DNA from: Roseiarcus sp963709655
Lineage (GTDB): Bacteria; Pseudomonadota; Alphaproteobacteria; Rhizobiales; Beijerinckiaceae
Length of the DNA stretch: 64,000 nucleotides
Reading direction: 5' to 3'
NCBI GenBank assembly: GCA_963709655.1
Contig: CAVPXF010000010.1
Span: forward strand, 97,449-161,448
Part shown: positions 28,346-37,262 of the stretch, in pieces
Numbering within the stretch: position 1 is the stretch's first letter
Layout of the letters: each line of letters opens with the position of its first letter
The notes under the pieces: model-generated
Seen by the model: the letters and a program-made list of their open reading frames with translations, nothing else
Told to the model about the DNA's origin: nothing
Databases searched by the model: none
Program-made: the position numbers and the translations under genes

Positions 28346-29524
28346 GCTCTTATGGCGTTAGCTGTTGGTATATGGTAGGCTTCCTCGCGGGTCCCGAGGA
28401 GGCATGGATGGACGTTGCGGATTTCGCGGAATGGGTGGTTGGAATGGCGAGGCTGACGCCATCGCAGCGGCGGGAGGCGTTCCGGTCGCTGGCCTTGGCC
28501 GAGGCGATGGCCAGCCTTGATGACGAGGCGCGCGAATATTGGGGTTGCGCCATTGAGGCGGCGGTCACGGATCGGAACTCCACGATCATGCCGGAATTGG
28601 AGAGCTCAGTGGAGCCCCCTGCACCGCCGAACCCAAGCCGTTCCGGGTTGGGTTGCGTGGCTGAAGTCGGCCGCCGTCGGGTCGTCGGCATGGGGTGTCC
28701 ACACTGCGCAAATCGGGACGTGATTTTGTGGGGCAAGGCGAATGGATTGCCCCGGTATCGCTGCCGCGGCTGCGGCCGCACATTCAATGGCTTGACCAAG
28801 ACGCCGTTGGCGAGATTGCGCAAGAGAGAAAAGTGGCGGGAGCAGGCCCAATCCATGATCGATGGAGTAACCACCTCGAAAGCTGCGGAGCGCTGCGAAG
28901 TCGACTATAAAACAGCCTTTCGATGGAGGCATCGATTTCTTCAGTCTCTTTCGTCCGACAAACCCAAGACCCTGTCTGGAATTGTGGAAGGGGATGAGAC
29001 GTTTATTCTGGAGTCATTCAAGGGGAAACGATCTGATCTTCCTCGCAAGGCACGCAAGAGGGGCGGCAAGGCGGCAAAGCGCGGCTTGTCCGCCGAACAG
29101 ATCCCGGTGATCGTTGCGCGAGACCGCGCTGGCGCCACCATTGACGCCGTCCTGCCCAAGCTCGACCGAGCGTCCATCACAGGAGCATTGGGCGGCGTTG
29201 TCACTCCCGCCAACCAGTTCTGCTGCGACGGCGGCAGGGCCATCGTCGCCTTCGCCAAGAAAGCGGGCATTCCCCATCACGTCTTGCCCGCTCCAGGAAA
29301 GCCGAGCCCGGACGCCCCCGACCTCCACATCAATAATGTCAATGCCTACCACGGCCGGCTCAAAGAATGGATGCGCCGCTTCCATGGCGTCGCGACCAAG
29401 AATTTACCGAACTATCTCGGCTGGCGCAGAGCGCTCGAAGCGCTCGGGCCGCAGGTCAAACCGGAAGACTGGATCCTCGGCGCCGCTGGCCTGGGGCCTT
29501 ACCAACAGCTAACGCCATAAGAGC
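28346..29524 (+). mobile_element. IS1595-family insertion sequence (1179 bp)
   Basis: Perfect 25-bp terminal inverted repeats: GCTCTTATGGCGTTAGCTGT plus TGGTA at 28346-28370 and its exact reverse complement at 29500-29524. One transposase gene fills the element. IS1595 elements normally make 8-bp target duplications, but the flanks (AAACTTTT on the left, GAAGATCT on the right) do not match. The left neighbour is a truncated protease and the right neighbour a truncated recombinase, so the element probably marks a deletion or recombination joint. Confidence 0.92.
28408..29520 (+). CDS. IS1595-family (ISXO2-like) transposase
   Basis: 370 residues from the ATG at 28408, which has a GAGGAGG site. 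An N-terminal helical region precedes a zinc ribbon with Cys97/Cys100 and Cys119/Cys122 (GCPHCANRD, YRCRGCGRTF) that binds DNA. The catalytic ISXO2-type domain follows. The first acidic residues are in GIVEGDETFILES, the second Asp in FCCDGGRAIVAF, and the third acidic position is replaced by the NNVNAYHGRLKEWMRRFHGV block typical of IS1595. The stop codon lies within the right inverted repeat. It appears intact. Confidence 0.93.
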   Translation: MDVADFAEWVVGMARLTPSQRREAFRSLALAEAMASLDDEAREYWGCAIEAAVTDRNSTIMPELESSVEPPAPPNPSRSGLGCVAEVGRRRVVGMGCPHCANRDVILWGKANGLPRYRCRGCGRTFNGLTKTPLARLRKREKWREQAQSMIDGVTTSKAAERCEVDYKTAFRWRHRFLQSLSSDKPKTLSGIVEGDETFILESFKGKRSDLPRKARKRGGKAAKRGLSAEQIPVIVARDRAGATIDAVLPKLDRASITGALGGVVTPANQFCCDGGRAIVAFAKKAGIPHHVLPAPGKPSPDAPDLHINNVNAYHGRLKEWMRRFHGVATKNLPNYLGWRRALEALGPQVKPEDWILGAAGLGPYQQLTP

Positions 29525-30008
29525 GAAGATCTTGGTGCGCGCGTCGAACAGGTGACGATCGGACGGACAGGGCTCCTCGTCCGGCTGACCGACCAGATGA
29601 TTCAGGAGCAAGGCGATCGAACGATCTCCGTCGCATGGATCCCGACGCCGAGCCGCCGGCGTCGGGAGATCGTGCAGGGCGAGGGTCCCGCGCCCGCTGG
29701 CGTTCCCCCGATGCGCATGGAAACCCGACGAGCCTTCACGTGCGCCTACCGCAAGGCTCGACTCTGGCTTGATCGCCTTGTCGCCGAGCCCGAGATTTCG
29801 TGGGCCTCGATCGTACTCGACGAGCGCCGAACAGAACGATCCGTCCGCCGGACGTTGTCGCTCGCCTTTCTTGATCCTGCGCTTGTCGAGGGGGGCGATT
29901 AGCGGACATCTCCGGCGTGGCTTCGGCGTCAAGCGACTGATGGATCTGCCGCCAGTTTGGTCTGAGCAAAGGAACGCGCTCGGCCTCGCGGCGCCCGTCC
30001 GCAGCTGA
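29525..30008 (+). pseudogene. Serine site-specific recombinase, C-terminal remnant
   Basis: Directly after the IS the frame reads ARVEQVTIGRTGLLVRLTDQ, then SRRRREIVQGEGPAP, WASIVLDERRTERSVRRTL and LAFLDPALVEG. This matches the C-terminal part of resolvase/invertase-type recombinases common in Alphaproteobacteria. One extra G in the run at 29890-29895 shifts the frame. The true ending, GFGVKRLMDLPPVWSEQ to the TGA at 30006-30008, lies in the next frame. The catalytic serine domain and recombinase core are gone. It is a remnant of a mobile element that probably once reached the tRNA-Ala gene about 260 bp away. Confidence 0.75.
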
Positions 30009-30269
30009 GAAGCCCAACCTCCAAACGCCGCCGGCTCCAAAGTCGCAGTCGACCGCTTCCAGCGAGCTCCTCGTAGTGCTCGTCCATCCAGCAACGCCAT
30101 CGCTCCGGGAAACGGAATTCCGCGGCCTCAAACCCGGCGCTCAAAACAGCCGTCAAAGCGAGGTTGAGACCCGGAAGGACGAACGCAGACTCCCAGCGGT
30201 CCCGCTAACCTACCAAAATCGCGTTGAAATCCTGCACCAGGGAAACCACCGCCGCTCGCGTGGACTTCC
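30009..30269. other. Spacer between recombinase remnant and tRNA-Ala
   Basis: About 260 bp with no recognised gene. A 75-residue minus-strand frame (29929-30156) has no family I know and overlaps the recombinase remnant. I found no copy of the tRNA 3' end that would mark an attachment site. Confidence 0.4.
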
Positions 30270-30345
<76 letters not shown>

Positions 30346-30445
30346 GACGCGCGGCTCTTTACGTGCGCGCCCCCGCTGTGTCAACGGTCAGGCAAGACCG
30401 GCGTTCGGCGTCGAGCGGCGGGGTTTCGGAGCATTTGGGGAATCC

Positions 30446-30736
30446 ATGCGCGCCATTCTCGACATCGTTCTCGTGGTCCTGAACCTCTACACTTGGGTCG
30501 TCATTATCGGCGCTATCCTGTCGTGGCTGATCGCCTTCGGGGTCGTCAACATGCGCAACGACCTGGTGCGCGCCGCCTGGAACCTGTTCCTCGCCCTGAC
30601 CGAGCCATTCCTGCGGCCGATCCGCAACTTCCTGCCGAGCACCGGCGGTATCGACTTGTCGCCAATCGTTCTGCTCCTCGGGATCATGCTCCTCGAGCGG
30701 ATCATCATCTATTACATCTACCCGTACGTGTTTTGA
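30446..30736 (+). CDS. YggT family membrane protein
   Basis: 96 residues with two membrane helices (LDIVLVVLNLYTWVVIIGAI and PIVLLLGIMLLERIIIYYI). Between them is the YggT signature: LFLALTEPFLRPIRNFLP then GGIDLSPI. YggT proteins are small inner-membrane proteins linked to osmotic stress and to cell-shape loci in other bacteria; their biochemical role is unknown. The stop lies five bases before the next ATG, so it may be co-transcribed with the mesaconyl-CoA hydratase gene. Confidence 0.93.
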   Translation: MRAILDIVLVVLNLYTWVVIIGAILSWLIAFGVVNMRNDLVRAAWNLFLALTEPFLRPIRNFLPSTGGIDLSPIVLLLGIMLLERIIIYYIYPYVF

Positions 30737-30741
30737 GCGCC

Positions 30742-31812
30742 ATGACCCACGATCCCGCATCCAAGACCCCCGCCGGCCGGTTCTTCGAGGACTTCCACGT
30801 CGGCGACGCCATCCGGCACGCCACCCCGCGCACGATCCGCGACGGCGACGCCTCCCTCTATTCGGCGCTCTACGGCACGCGCTTCGCGCCGCAGAGCGCG
30901 GACACCTTCGCCCAGTCGATCGGTTATCCGCGCAGCCCGATCGACGACCTGCTCGCCTTCCATGTCGTGTTCGGGAAGACGGTTCCGGACGTCTCGCTCA
31001 ACGCCGTCGCCAACCTCGGCTACGCCGATTGCCGGTTCCTCGCGGCTGTCTATCCGGGCGACACGCTGTCCTCGACGTCCGAGGTGATCGGACTCAAGGA
31101 AAACTCGAACCGGCAGAGCGGCGTCGTCTATGTGCGTTCGCGGGGCGTCAACCAGCGCGGCGAGGCGGTGATCGACTATGTGCGCTGGGTGATGGTGCGC
31201 AAGCGCGACCACCACGCCCCGGCGCCTAAGTCGGTCGTGCCCGATCTTCCCGCAGCCGTCGCCGTGGGCGATCTCGGCTCGGCCTGCCCGCCGATCGTCC
31301 GCTCGGGCTTCGCCGTCACACTCAGCGGCTCGCCGCACCTGTTCGAAGACTATGTGGCCGGCGAGCGGATCGACCATGTCGACGGGATCACCGTCGAGGA
31401 GGCCGAGCACATGGTCGCCACTCGCCTCTACCAGAACACGGCTAAGGTCCATTTCAACCAGCATAGCGAAGGGCAGGGCCGGTTCGGCCGGCGCCTGATC
31501 TACGGGGGCCACGTGATGTCGCTCGCCCGCGCGCTGAGCTTCAACGGGCTCGCCAACGCCTTCCACATCGCCGCGATCAACGGCGGTCGCCATGTCGCGC
31601 CACTGTTTGCCGGCGACACTGTATACGCCTGGAGCGAGATCCTCGAGACTTCGGTGCTGCCGAAGCGCGACGATGTCGGCGCCTTGCGCGTCCGCACGGT
31701 CGCAACCAAGAATTGGCCCTGCCCCGATTCTCCATTGCGCGAAGGCGAGGGCTACGAGCCGAGCGTCATTCTCGATCTCGACTACTGGGCCCTCGCGCCG
31801 CGCCGGCCGTGA
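30742..31812 (+). CDS. mcd: Mesaconyl-CoA hydratase (MaoC-type), ethylmalonyl-CoA pathway
   Basis: 356 residues with two tandem MaoC hot-dog domains. The first starts GRFFEDFHVGDAIRHATPRT, the second LFEDYVAGERIDHVDGITV. The active half contains TAKVHFNQHSEGQGRFGRRL and IYGGHVMSLARALSF, with the hydratase Asn/His region. It hydrates mesaconyl-CoA to beta-methylmalyl-CoA. Ethylmalonyl-CoA mutase and crotonyl-CoA carboxylase/reductase lie 4-8 kb downstream, which supports this over a generic MaoC dehydratase. The open frame extends far upstream through the tRNA; the ATG at 30742 is chosen because the family N-terminus begins there. It is followed at once by the isochorismatase-like gene. Confidence 0.88.
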   Translation: MTHDPASKTPAGRFFEDFHVGDAIRHATPRTIRDGDASLYSALYGTRFAPQSADTFAQSIGYPRSPIDDLLAFHVVFGKTVPDVSLNAVANLGYADCRFLAAVYPGDTLSSTSEVIGLKENSNRQSGVVYVRSRGVNQRGEAVIDYVRWVMVRKRDHHAPAPKSVVPDLPAAVAVGDLGSACPPIVRSGFAVTLSGSPHLFEDYVAGERIDHVDGITVEEAEHMVATRLYQNTAKVHFNQHSEGQGRFGRRLIYGGHVMSLARALSFNGLANAFHIAAINGGRHVAPLFAGDTVYAWSEILETSVLPKRDDVGALRVRTVATKNWPCPDSPLREGEGYEPSVILDLDYWALAPRRP

Positions 31813-31813
31813 C

Positions 31814-32416
31814 ATGCGCCTGCCGGCGGACGCGACGCTGATCGTCATCGATGTGCAGGCGGCGATCGACGATCCGCGCTGGGGTCCGCGCAACAATCCC
31901 GGCGCCGAGGACAACATCGTTCGGCTGATTGCGCGTTGGCGGACGGAAGGGCTTCCGCTGATCCACGTCCGGCACGATTCGGTCGAGCCCAGTTCGCCCT
32001 ATGCGCCCGGCGCGCCCGGGCATCGATTCAAGGCCTGCGCGACGCCGCTCGAGGGCGAGCGCGTCGTGAGCAAATCCGCCACCAGCGCCTTCATCCGCCC
32101 GGACCTCGAAGCGGCGCTCGACGAGATCGGCGCGACCACCCTGGTGATCTGCGGCGTCTTGACCGCGAACTCAGTCGAAGCGACAGCGCGCCACGCCGGC
32201 AATCTGGGCTACCAGACCTTTGTCGTCGCCGACGCCTGCTGGACCGTCGACAAGGTCGACCTCAGAGGCCGGCGCTGGACGGCCGAGGATGTGCACGCGC
32301 TTTCGCTCGCGCATCTCAACAGCGAGTACGCCAGCGTCGTCGACACAGCGGCGACCCTCGTCGCGGCGGCGGCCGCCAAAGCGCGCCAACGCTGGCGGGA
32401 GGGCGACCGCACTTAG
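31814..32416 (+). CDS. Isochorismatase-like (cysteine hydrolase family) protein with Ser at the Cys position
   Basis: 200 residues. The Asp of the family triad is in VIDVQAAI (residue 13) and the Lys in VVSKSATSAF (87). The nucleophile position, normally Cys in a G-x-x-T-x-x-C-V motif, reads GVLTANSVEATARHAGNLG, that is Ser120. The rest (YQTFVVADACWTVDKVD) follows the fold well. Family members hydrolyse amides or isochorismate; with Ser the usual thioester chemistry would change or be lost. The start ATG is one base after the mcd stop, so it is in the mcd transcript. Its relation to the ethylmalonyl-CoA pathway is unknown. Confidence 0.85.
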   Translation: MRLPADATLIVIDVQAAIDDPRWGPRNNPGAEDNIVRLIARWRTEGLPLIHVRHDSVEPSSPYAPGAPGHRFKACATPLEGERVVSKSATSAFIRPDLEAALDEIGATTLVICGVLTANSVEATARHAGNLGYQTFVVADACWTVDKVDLRGRRWTAEDVHALSLAHLNSEYASVVDTAATLVAAAAAKARQRWREGDRT

Positions 32417-32486
32417 CGCCCTCGAAAAAAGCCGGCGTTGACAGACGGGTCGCCGCTTGAAACGCTGGGCGCGACGAAACCTCAAA

Positions 32487-33824
32487 ATGGGAGTGTCGCG
32501 ATTGGCTCAGTCAATGAGCGCGCCGGCGGTCGCGGGTCCAAAGCTCGGCGCGCAAGGCGTCTTCGCCGCGGTTCTCGGCAACGGCTTCGAGTTTTTCGAC
32601 TTCACCGTCTACGCCACCTTTCTGGGCCTGATCGGCCAGGCGTTCTTTCCCTCCGACAACGCCTTCGTCAGCGATCTCGCGGCGGCGGCGACCTTTGGAG
32701 TCGGATTCGTCGCCCGACCTCTCGGCGGCGCGATGATCGGGGCCTATGGCGACCGCGCCGGCCGCAAGCCGGCGATGACCCTGTCGATCGGACTGATGGC
32801 GATCGGCAGCGCGCTGATCGCTGTGACGCCCGGCTACGCCGCGATCGGCGCCTGGGCGCCCATCCTCTTGATCCTCGCTCGCCTGCTGCAGGGCTTCGCC
32901 GTCGGCGGCGAGGTCGGGCCGGCGACCATGTTCATGCTCGAGGCGGCGCCGCCCAATCGGCGGATGTTCTTCGCCAGCTGGCAACTCGCCAGCCAGAACC
33001 TCGGCAGCCTCGCCAGCGGCTTCATCGGCGTGATGCTGGCGCTGCTCCTGACCAAGTCGAGCTACAACGATTGGGGCTGGCGCGTGCCTTTCGCCCTCGG
33101 CATCCTCGTCGCGCCGGTCGGCGTCTACATCCGCAGCCAGCTTGTCGAGACGCTCGACAGCCCGGAGCATCACCGGCATGCGGGCGCAGGAGCGATCGTA
33201 GCGAGGGTCCTGCGGGAGAACTGGACGGGTCTCCTGCTCGGTCTCGCCCTGGTCAGCGGCGGCACGATCACCCAGTATTTCCTCATCACCATGACGCCCT
33301 ACGCCGTTCGGACGCTCCACCTGCCGCCTTCGACGGCGATGCTCGGCACGGTGACGCTCGGCGTCACCGGCGGCCTCGGCTCGCTCGCCGGCGGAATGCT
33401 TGCCGACCGCTTCGGCGTCCGGCTGGTGACGATCGTCCCACGGCTGCTTCTCATGCTGCTGCTGTTCCCGATGATGAAGCTTCTGGTCGACAACCCGGGC
33501 GGAGCGACGCTGATTGTCGCGATCACGGTGCTCAGCCTTCTGCACGCGGCCAGCGCCGCCGTCGGCATCATGCTGATCCCCCTGATCTTTCCCCCCCCGA
33601 TTCGCTCGACGGGGATGTCGATCTGCTACTCGCTCGGCGTGGCGATCTTCGGCGGTACGGCGACCTATATCGTCACCCGGCTGGTCGGGGCGACCGGCGA
33701 CCCGCTCGCCTCGACCTATTATGTCATGGCCGCGAGCGTCGTGATGCTGATTGCGGTGCTGGCCATCCGCAATGTCGATTACGAGCCCCAAGCCTGGCCG
33801 CCGCCGGTCGACAGCGAGGTGTGA
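32487..33824 (+). CDS. MFS transporter, metabolite:H+ symporter type
   Basis: About 445 residues with twelve predicted helices. LGNGFEFFDFTVYATF in helix 1, GDRAGRKPAM between helices 2 and 3 and RLLQGFAVGGEVGPATMFM in helix 4 match the MHS family (citrate, ketoglutarate, proline/betaine and similar). A further loop motif LADRFGVRLV lies midway. In-frame starts are the TTG at 32457 and ATGs at 32487 and 32514; none has a good ribosome site. It lies about 70 bp after the isochorismatase-like gene in the ethylmalonyl-CoA cluster. It may import an organic acid feeding that pathway, an inference from position. Confidence 0.88.
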   Translation: MGVSRLAQSMSAPAVAGPKLGAQGVFAAVLGNGFEFFDFTVYATFLGLIGQAFFPSDNAFVSDLAAAATFGVGFVARPLGGAMIGAYGDRAGRKPAMTLSIGLMAIGSALIAVTPGYAAIGAWAPILLILARLLQGFAVGGEVGPATMFMLEAAPPNRRMFFASWQLASQNLGSLASGFIGVMLALLLTKSSYNDWGWRVPFALGILVAPVGVYIRSQLVETLDSPEHHRHAGAGAIVARVLRENWTGLLLGLALVSGGTITQYFLITMTPYAVRTLHLPPSTAMLGTVTLGVTGGLGSLAGGMLADRFGVRLVTIVPRLLLMLLLFPMMKLLVDNPGGATLIVAITVLSLLHAASAAVGIMLIPLIFPPPIRSTGMSICYSLGVAIFGGTATYIVTRLVGATGDPLASTYYVMAASVVMLIAVLAIRNVDYEPQAWPPPVDSEV

Positions 33825-33955
33825 GTCCGTCGGAGACTTGACACGGCCTCCCGGATCACGCGAATTGATTGCGTAAAGGCGCGGGGATAGCCCTTTCGAG
33901 GTGTAGGCCGCTCCGCGCGTTCGCGCATCTTAACAGTGGATCGTTTCGCGCCCTC

Positions 33956-34417
33956 ATGCCCACGCCAGCCGCTGATCCTGCGCAGCCCTATCGCGGCCTC
34001 ATCTCCGGATACACCGACGCGATCCGCGCTCAGGACTTCAAGGCCAACATCGCCATCCTGTTCGTCGCCTTCATGATGGGGCCGATCCTCTACAACTATC
34101 CGAAATTTCCGACTTACCTCCCGATTCCGTTCGTCCTTCTGCCGTTCCTGATTGTCTATTTCTGCCTGTTCATGGTCCTCATTCCGCGCTATCCGAAGCG
34201 CGGATCCAAGCATTTCATCGTCTCGCGCACCGCGGTCCCCGAGGACTTCATCGTCGACATCCAGACGGAAGACGAGCTCGAACAGCTGAGGCTGCGTTGC
34301 GCCGTCCTGTCCGAGCTCTTGTGGTGGAAGTCGCTTTATATCAACATCAGCTTCATGTTGTCGATCGTGTGCATCCTGATCACGATCGCTCTGCTCTTTT
34401 ACGTCTGGTACATGTGA
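33956..34417 (+). CDS. PycTM-like two-helix membrane protein, copy 1
   Basis: 153 residues from the ATG at 33956. GLISGYTDAIRAQDFKANIA sits just before helix 1 (ILFVAFMMG), then helix 2 (PIPFVLLPFLIVYFCLFMVL) ends in IPRYPKRG. A C-terminal pair of helices follows LLWWKSLYINISFMLSIVC. The D-x-KA motif before helix 1 and the PR motif after helix 2 resemble PycTM (Pycsar effector) domains. The next gene is a paralogue with the same layout. No pyrimidine cyclase gene is nearby, so a Pycsar role is only a resemblance. Confidence 0.65.
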   Translation: MPTPAADPAQPYRGLISGYTDAIRAQDFKANIAILFVAFMMGPILYNYPKFPTYLPIPFVLLPFLIVYFCLFMVLIPRYPKRGSKHFIVSRTAVPEDFIVDIQTEDELEQLRLRCAVLSELLWWKSLYINISFMLSIVCILITIALLFYVWYM

Positions 34418-34428
34418 GGCGCCTGCGC

Positions 34429-34878
34429 GTGGCCGACGACCGAAACGCCAAGCTCCGCAATCTCCTCGCCGGCTACAGCGACTCGATCCGCTTGAGCGAC
34501 GCGAAGGCGAACATCGGCGTGCTGTTCGTCGCGATCATGATGGGAACGGTCGTCCAGTACAAAGACTCCTACCCCCATTACTTGGGGCTGCCGATCCTGC
34601 TTGTGCCGTTCATGTTCATTTTCCTGAACCTGCTGATATCGGTGTATCCGCGCTTTCCGCGGCCGGGGCGCAAACGATTCCCGATCCGGCGCAGGATGAA
34701 TCCCGAGGATTTCGACTACCTGCTCGACCAGGATATGGACCGGGACGCGCTGCCTCAGCAATGCGCGATGTTCTCACGCATCCTGTGGTGGAAGAACATT
34801 ACGCTGCAGATGGCTTATATCGCCTCGATGGCCTGTCTGGTCGTATCCGGGATCCTGCTGTTCGTCGCCCACAATTGA
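34429..34878 (+). CDS. PycTM-like two-helix membrane protein, copy 2
   Basis: 149 residues from a GTG at 34429 (a GTG at 34414 overlapping the previous stop is also possible). It repeats the layout of copy 1: LLAGYSDSIRLSDAKANIGV before helix 1, LPILLVPFMFIFLNLLI then SVYPRFPRPG after helix 2, and LWWKNITLQMAYIASMACLV near the C-terminus. The two proteins are clearly paralogous and almost adjacent, so they may form a hetero-complex. Function unknown; PycTM-like by motif. Confidence 0.65.
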   Translation: MADDRNAKLRNLLAGYSDSIRLSDAKANIGVLFVAIMMGTVVQYKDSYPHYLGLPILLVPFMFIFLNLLISVYPRFPRPGRKRFPIRRRMNPEDFDYLLDQDMDRDALPQQCAMFSRILWWKNITLQMAYIASMACLVVSGILLFVAHN

Positions 34879-34915
34879 GCGCTCCGCGCGGAAGATTGCG
34901 GCGCCCCTCGGCGGC

Positions 34916-36926
34916 TCAACTCGCCCGCACGGCTCGATCCGCGTCGAAACGCTTCTCGATTTCCGAGACGATCGCGCCGAGCATGGCGTTGATCTCGAAA
35001 TCCTTGGGCGTGTAGACGGCCGCCACGCCGGCCGCGCGCAGCCGCTCGGCGTCGGTCGACGGAATGATGCCGCCGACGATCAGCGGCACCCGTTCGAGTC
35101 CGGCCGCGCGCATGAGTCTCAGCACTTCTTCGGTCAGCGCGATGTGCGAGCCCGACAGGATCGACAGGCCGACGCAATGGGCCCCTGCCCTGGCAGCCTC
35201 GACGATTTCGTCGGGGGTGAGCCGAATGCCGTCGTAGACGACGTCCATGCCGGCGTCGGTGGCGCGCGCGGCAATCTGCTCGGCGCCGTTCGAATGACCG
35301 TCGAGACCAGGCTTGCCGACCAGGAACTTGATCCGGCGCCCGAGCTTCAGCGAGACACGCTCGACCTCGCCGCGCAGCGGGTCGAGACCCGCCGCCGCCT
35401 GCCGCGCCTTCGGCGAGACGCCGGTCGGCGCGCGGTATTGGCCGAAGTCCGCACGCAGCGCGTCGCCCCACTCCCCTGTGGTGGCGCCGGCTTTGGCGGC
35501 CTCGATCGAGGGCGGCATAACGTTGGCGCCGGTGGAAGCGGCGACGCGCAGGGCCTTGAGCGCCGCGCGGACGCGCGTTTCGTCCCGCTCGGCGCGCCAC
35601 GCCTTGAGGCGCGCGACCTGTTCGGCCTCCGCTTCGGCGGAGGGGACCATGATCGAGTTCTCCCCGGCGGTCAGCGGCGACGGCTCGGAGTTGGTGAAGC
35701 CGTTGACGCCGACGACAATCTGCTCCCCGCGTTCGATCGCCTCGAGACGGCGGGTGTTGGATTCGACCAGCTTGGCCTTCAGCGCGCCGGTCTCGATCGC
35801 CCTGACCGCCCCGCCCATTGCGTCGATTGCGGCGATCTCGGCCAGCGCCTCCGTCTTGAGTCTCGCGACCAGCGCCGCGACTTCCCGGCTACCCTCGAAG
35901 AGGTCGCCGAACTCCAAAAGGTCCGTCTCGTAGGCCATGATCTGCTGGAGGCGCAACGACCATTGCTGGTCGAACGGGCGTGGCAGGCCGAGCGCCTCGT
36001 TCCAGGCCGGCAGCTGGACGGCGCGGGCGCGCGCGCCCTTCGACAGCACGACCGACAGCATCTCGATCAGGATGCGATAAGCGTTGTTCTCCGGCTGCTG
36101 CTCGGTGAGGCCGAGCGAGTTGACCTGCACCCCGTAGCGGAAACGGCGTTTGGACGCGTCCTGCACGCCGAACCGGCCGCGGGTGATCTCGTCCCACAGC
36201 TCCACGAACGCGCGCATCTTGGCAAGTTCGGTGACAAAGCGCATGCCGGCGTTGACGAAGAACGACATGCTGCCAACCACGTTGGCGAAGCCCTTCTCGT
36301 CGACCTCGCCCGACTGGCGAACGCGCTCGAGCACGGCGATGGCGGTGGCGAGCGCGTAGGAAAGCTCCTGCACCGGCGTCGCTCCCGCCTCCTGAAGGTG
36401 ATAGGAGCAGACGTTCATCGGGTTCCACTTGGGCGCCTCGCGGGCGCAGAATAGGATCAGGTCCTTGGTCAGCCTCAGCGAGGCGTCGGGCGGAAAGACA
36501 TAGGATCCGCGCGCCAGATACTCCTTGATGATGTCGTTCTGGGTGGTGCCCTGGAGCTCCGCGCGCATTGCGCCCTGCTCGTCGGCGACGGCGATGTAGA
36601 GGGCCATCAGCCACGGCGCCGTGGCGTTGATGGTCATCGAGGTGTTCATCGAGGCCAGTGGGATCTCCTCGAACAGCGCGCGCATGTCGCCGATGTGGGA
36701 GATCGCGACGCCGACTTTGCCGACCTCGCCGCGCGCCAGGATGTGGTCGCTGTCATAGCCGGTCTGCGTCGGCAGATCGAACGCGATCGAGAGGCCCGTC
36801 TGGCCCTTGGCGAGGTTCTGGCGGTAAAGCCGGTTCGAACTCGCGCGCCGTCGAATGCCCGGCGTAGGTGCGGAAGATCCACGGTTTGTCCCGCTTCGCC
36901 AGCGCTTGCCCGTCCGTCTCCGCCAT
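34916..36926 (-). CDS. ecm: Ethylmalonyl-CoA mutase, B12-dependent (frameshift at 36838)
   Basis: It rearranges (2R)-ethylmalonyl-CoA to methylsuccinyl-CoA. The mutase barrel includes GLSIAFDLPTQTGYDSDH and SGATPVQELSYALA-type segments. The C-terminal cobalamin domain has LDGHSNGAEQ (DxHxxG; His is the lower Co ligand), LSILSGSH and VPLIVGGIIP. The true N-terminus MAETDGQALAKRDKPWIFR, then TYAGHSTARE, is in another frame. Removing one base from AA at 36838-36839 (GAGTTCG to GAGTCG on the coding strand) joins it to SNRLYRQNLAKGQ. The chain is then about 669 residues, normal for Ecm/MeaA. The ATG has an AAGGTGAG site. Methylmalonyl-CoA mutase is the alternative, but divergent ccr supports Ecm. 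Confidence 0.9.
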
Positions 36927-37262
36927 CGGCTCACCTTTAGCGCCGGCTCGCGCCACGCGCGCTCTGTCGGCCCGCGGCCTCCGCATCGCATCGGCAAAGC
37001 GTCACACGCCGAACCCGGATTTGTGCGCAGCACAATCGCAGAAAAAGCAGCCCGACGCCATGATCTTCGTTAGACCGAGTCGTCCCGCGGACCTTGGCAA
37101 TTGGTCGCACTCGGACGTCTGTGATCCTGGGTGCACGCGCCCGTTCGCCTGCCCAAAGGAGGATTGATTTTCCCGACTCAAAGCGCAATGCTGGATTGTG
37201 CGGCGCAATATCGGGCGGCCGGTCCGCTTTCGGTCGCCAAGGCGCCGCATTTGAGGAAGCCC

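Noticed and set aside
28346..29520. Protease-transposase fusion protein of 764 residues
   Set aside because: The frame is open only because the IS landed in phase; the IS has its own start with a GAGGAGG site.
33956..34878. A complete Pycsar defence system
   Set aside because: No pyrimidine cyclase gene is adjacent or elsewhere in the window; only the effector-like membrane domain is seen.
34916..36926. Assignment as methylmalonyl-CoA mutase
   Set aside because: Single-chain layout, length and divergent ccr fit ethylmalonyl-CoA mutase better, though the reaction is not provable from sequence alone.
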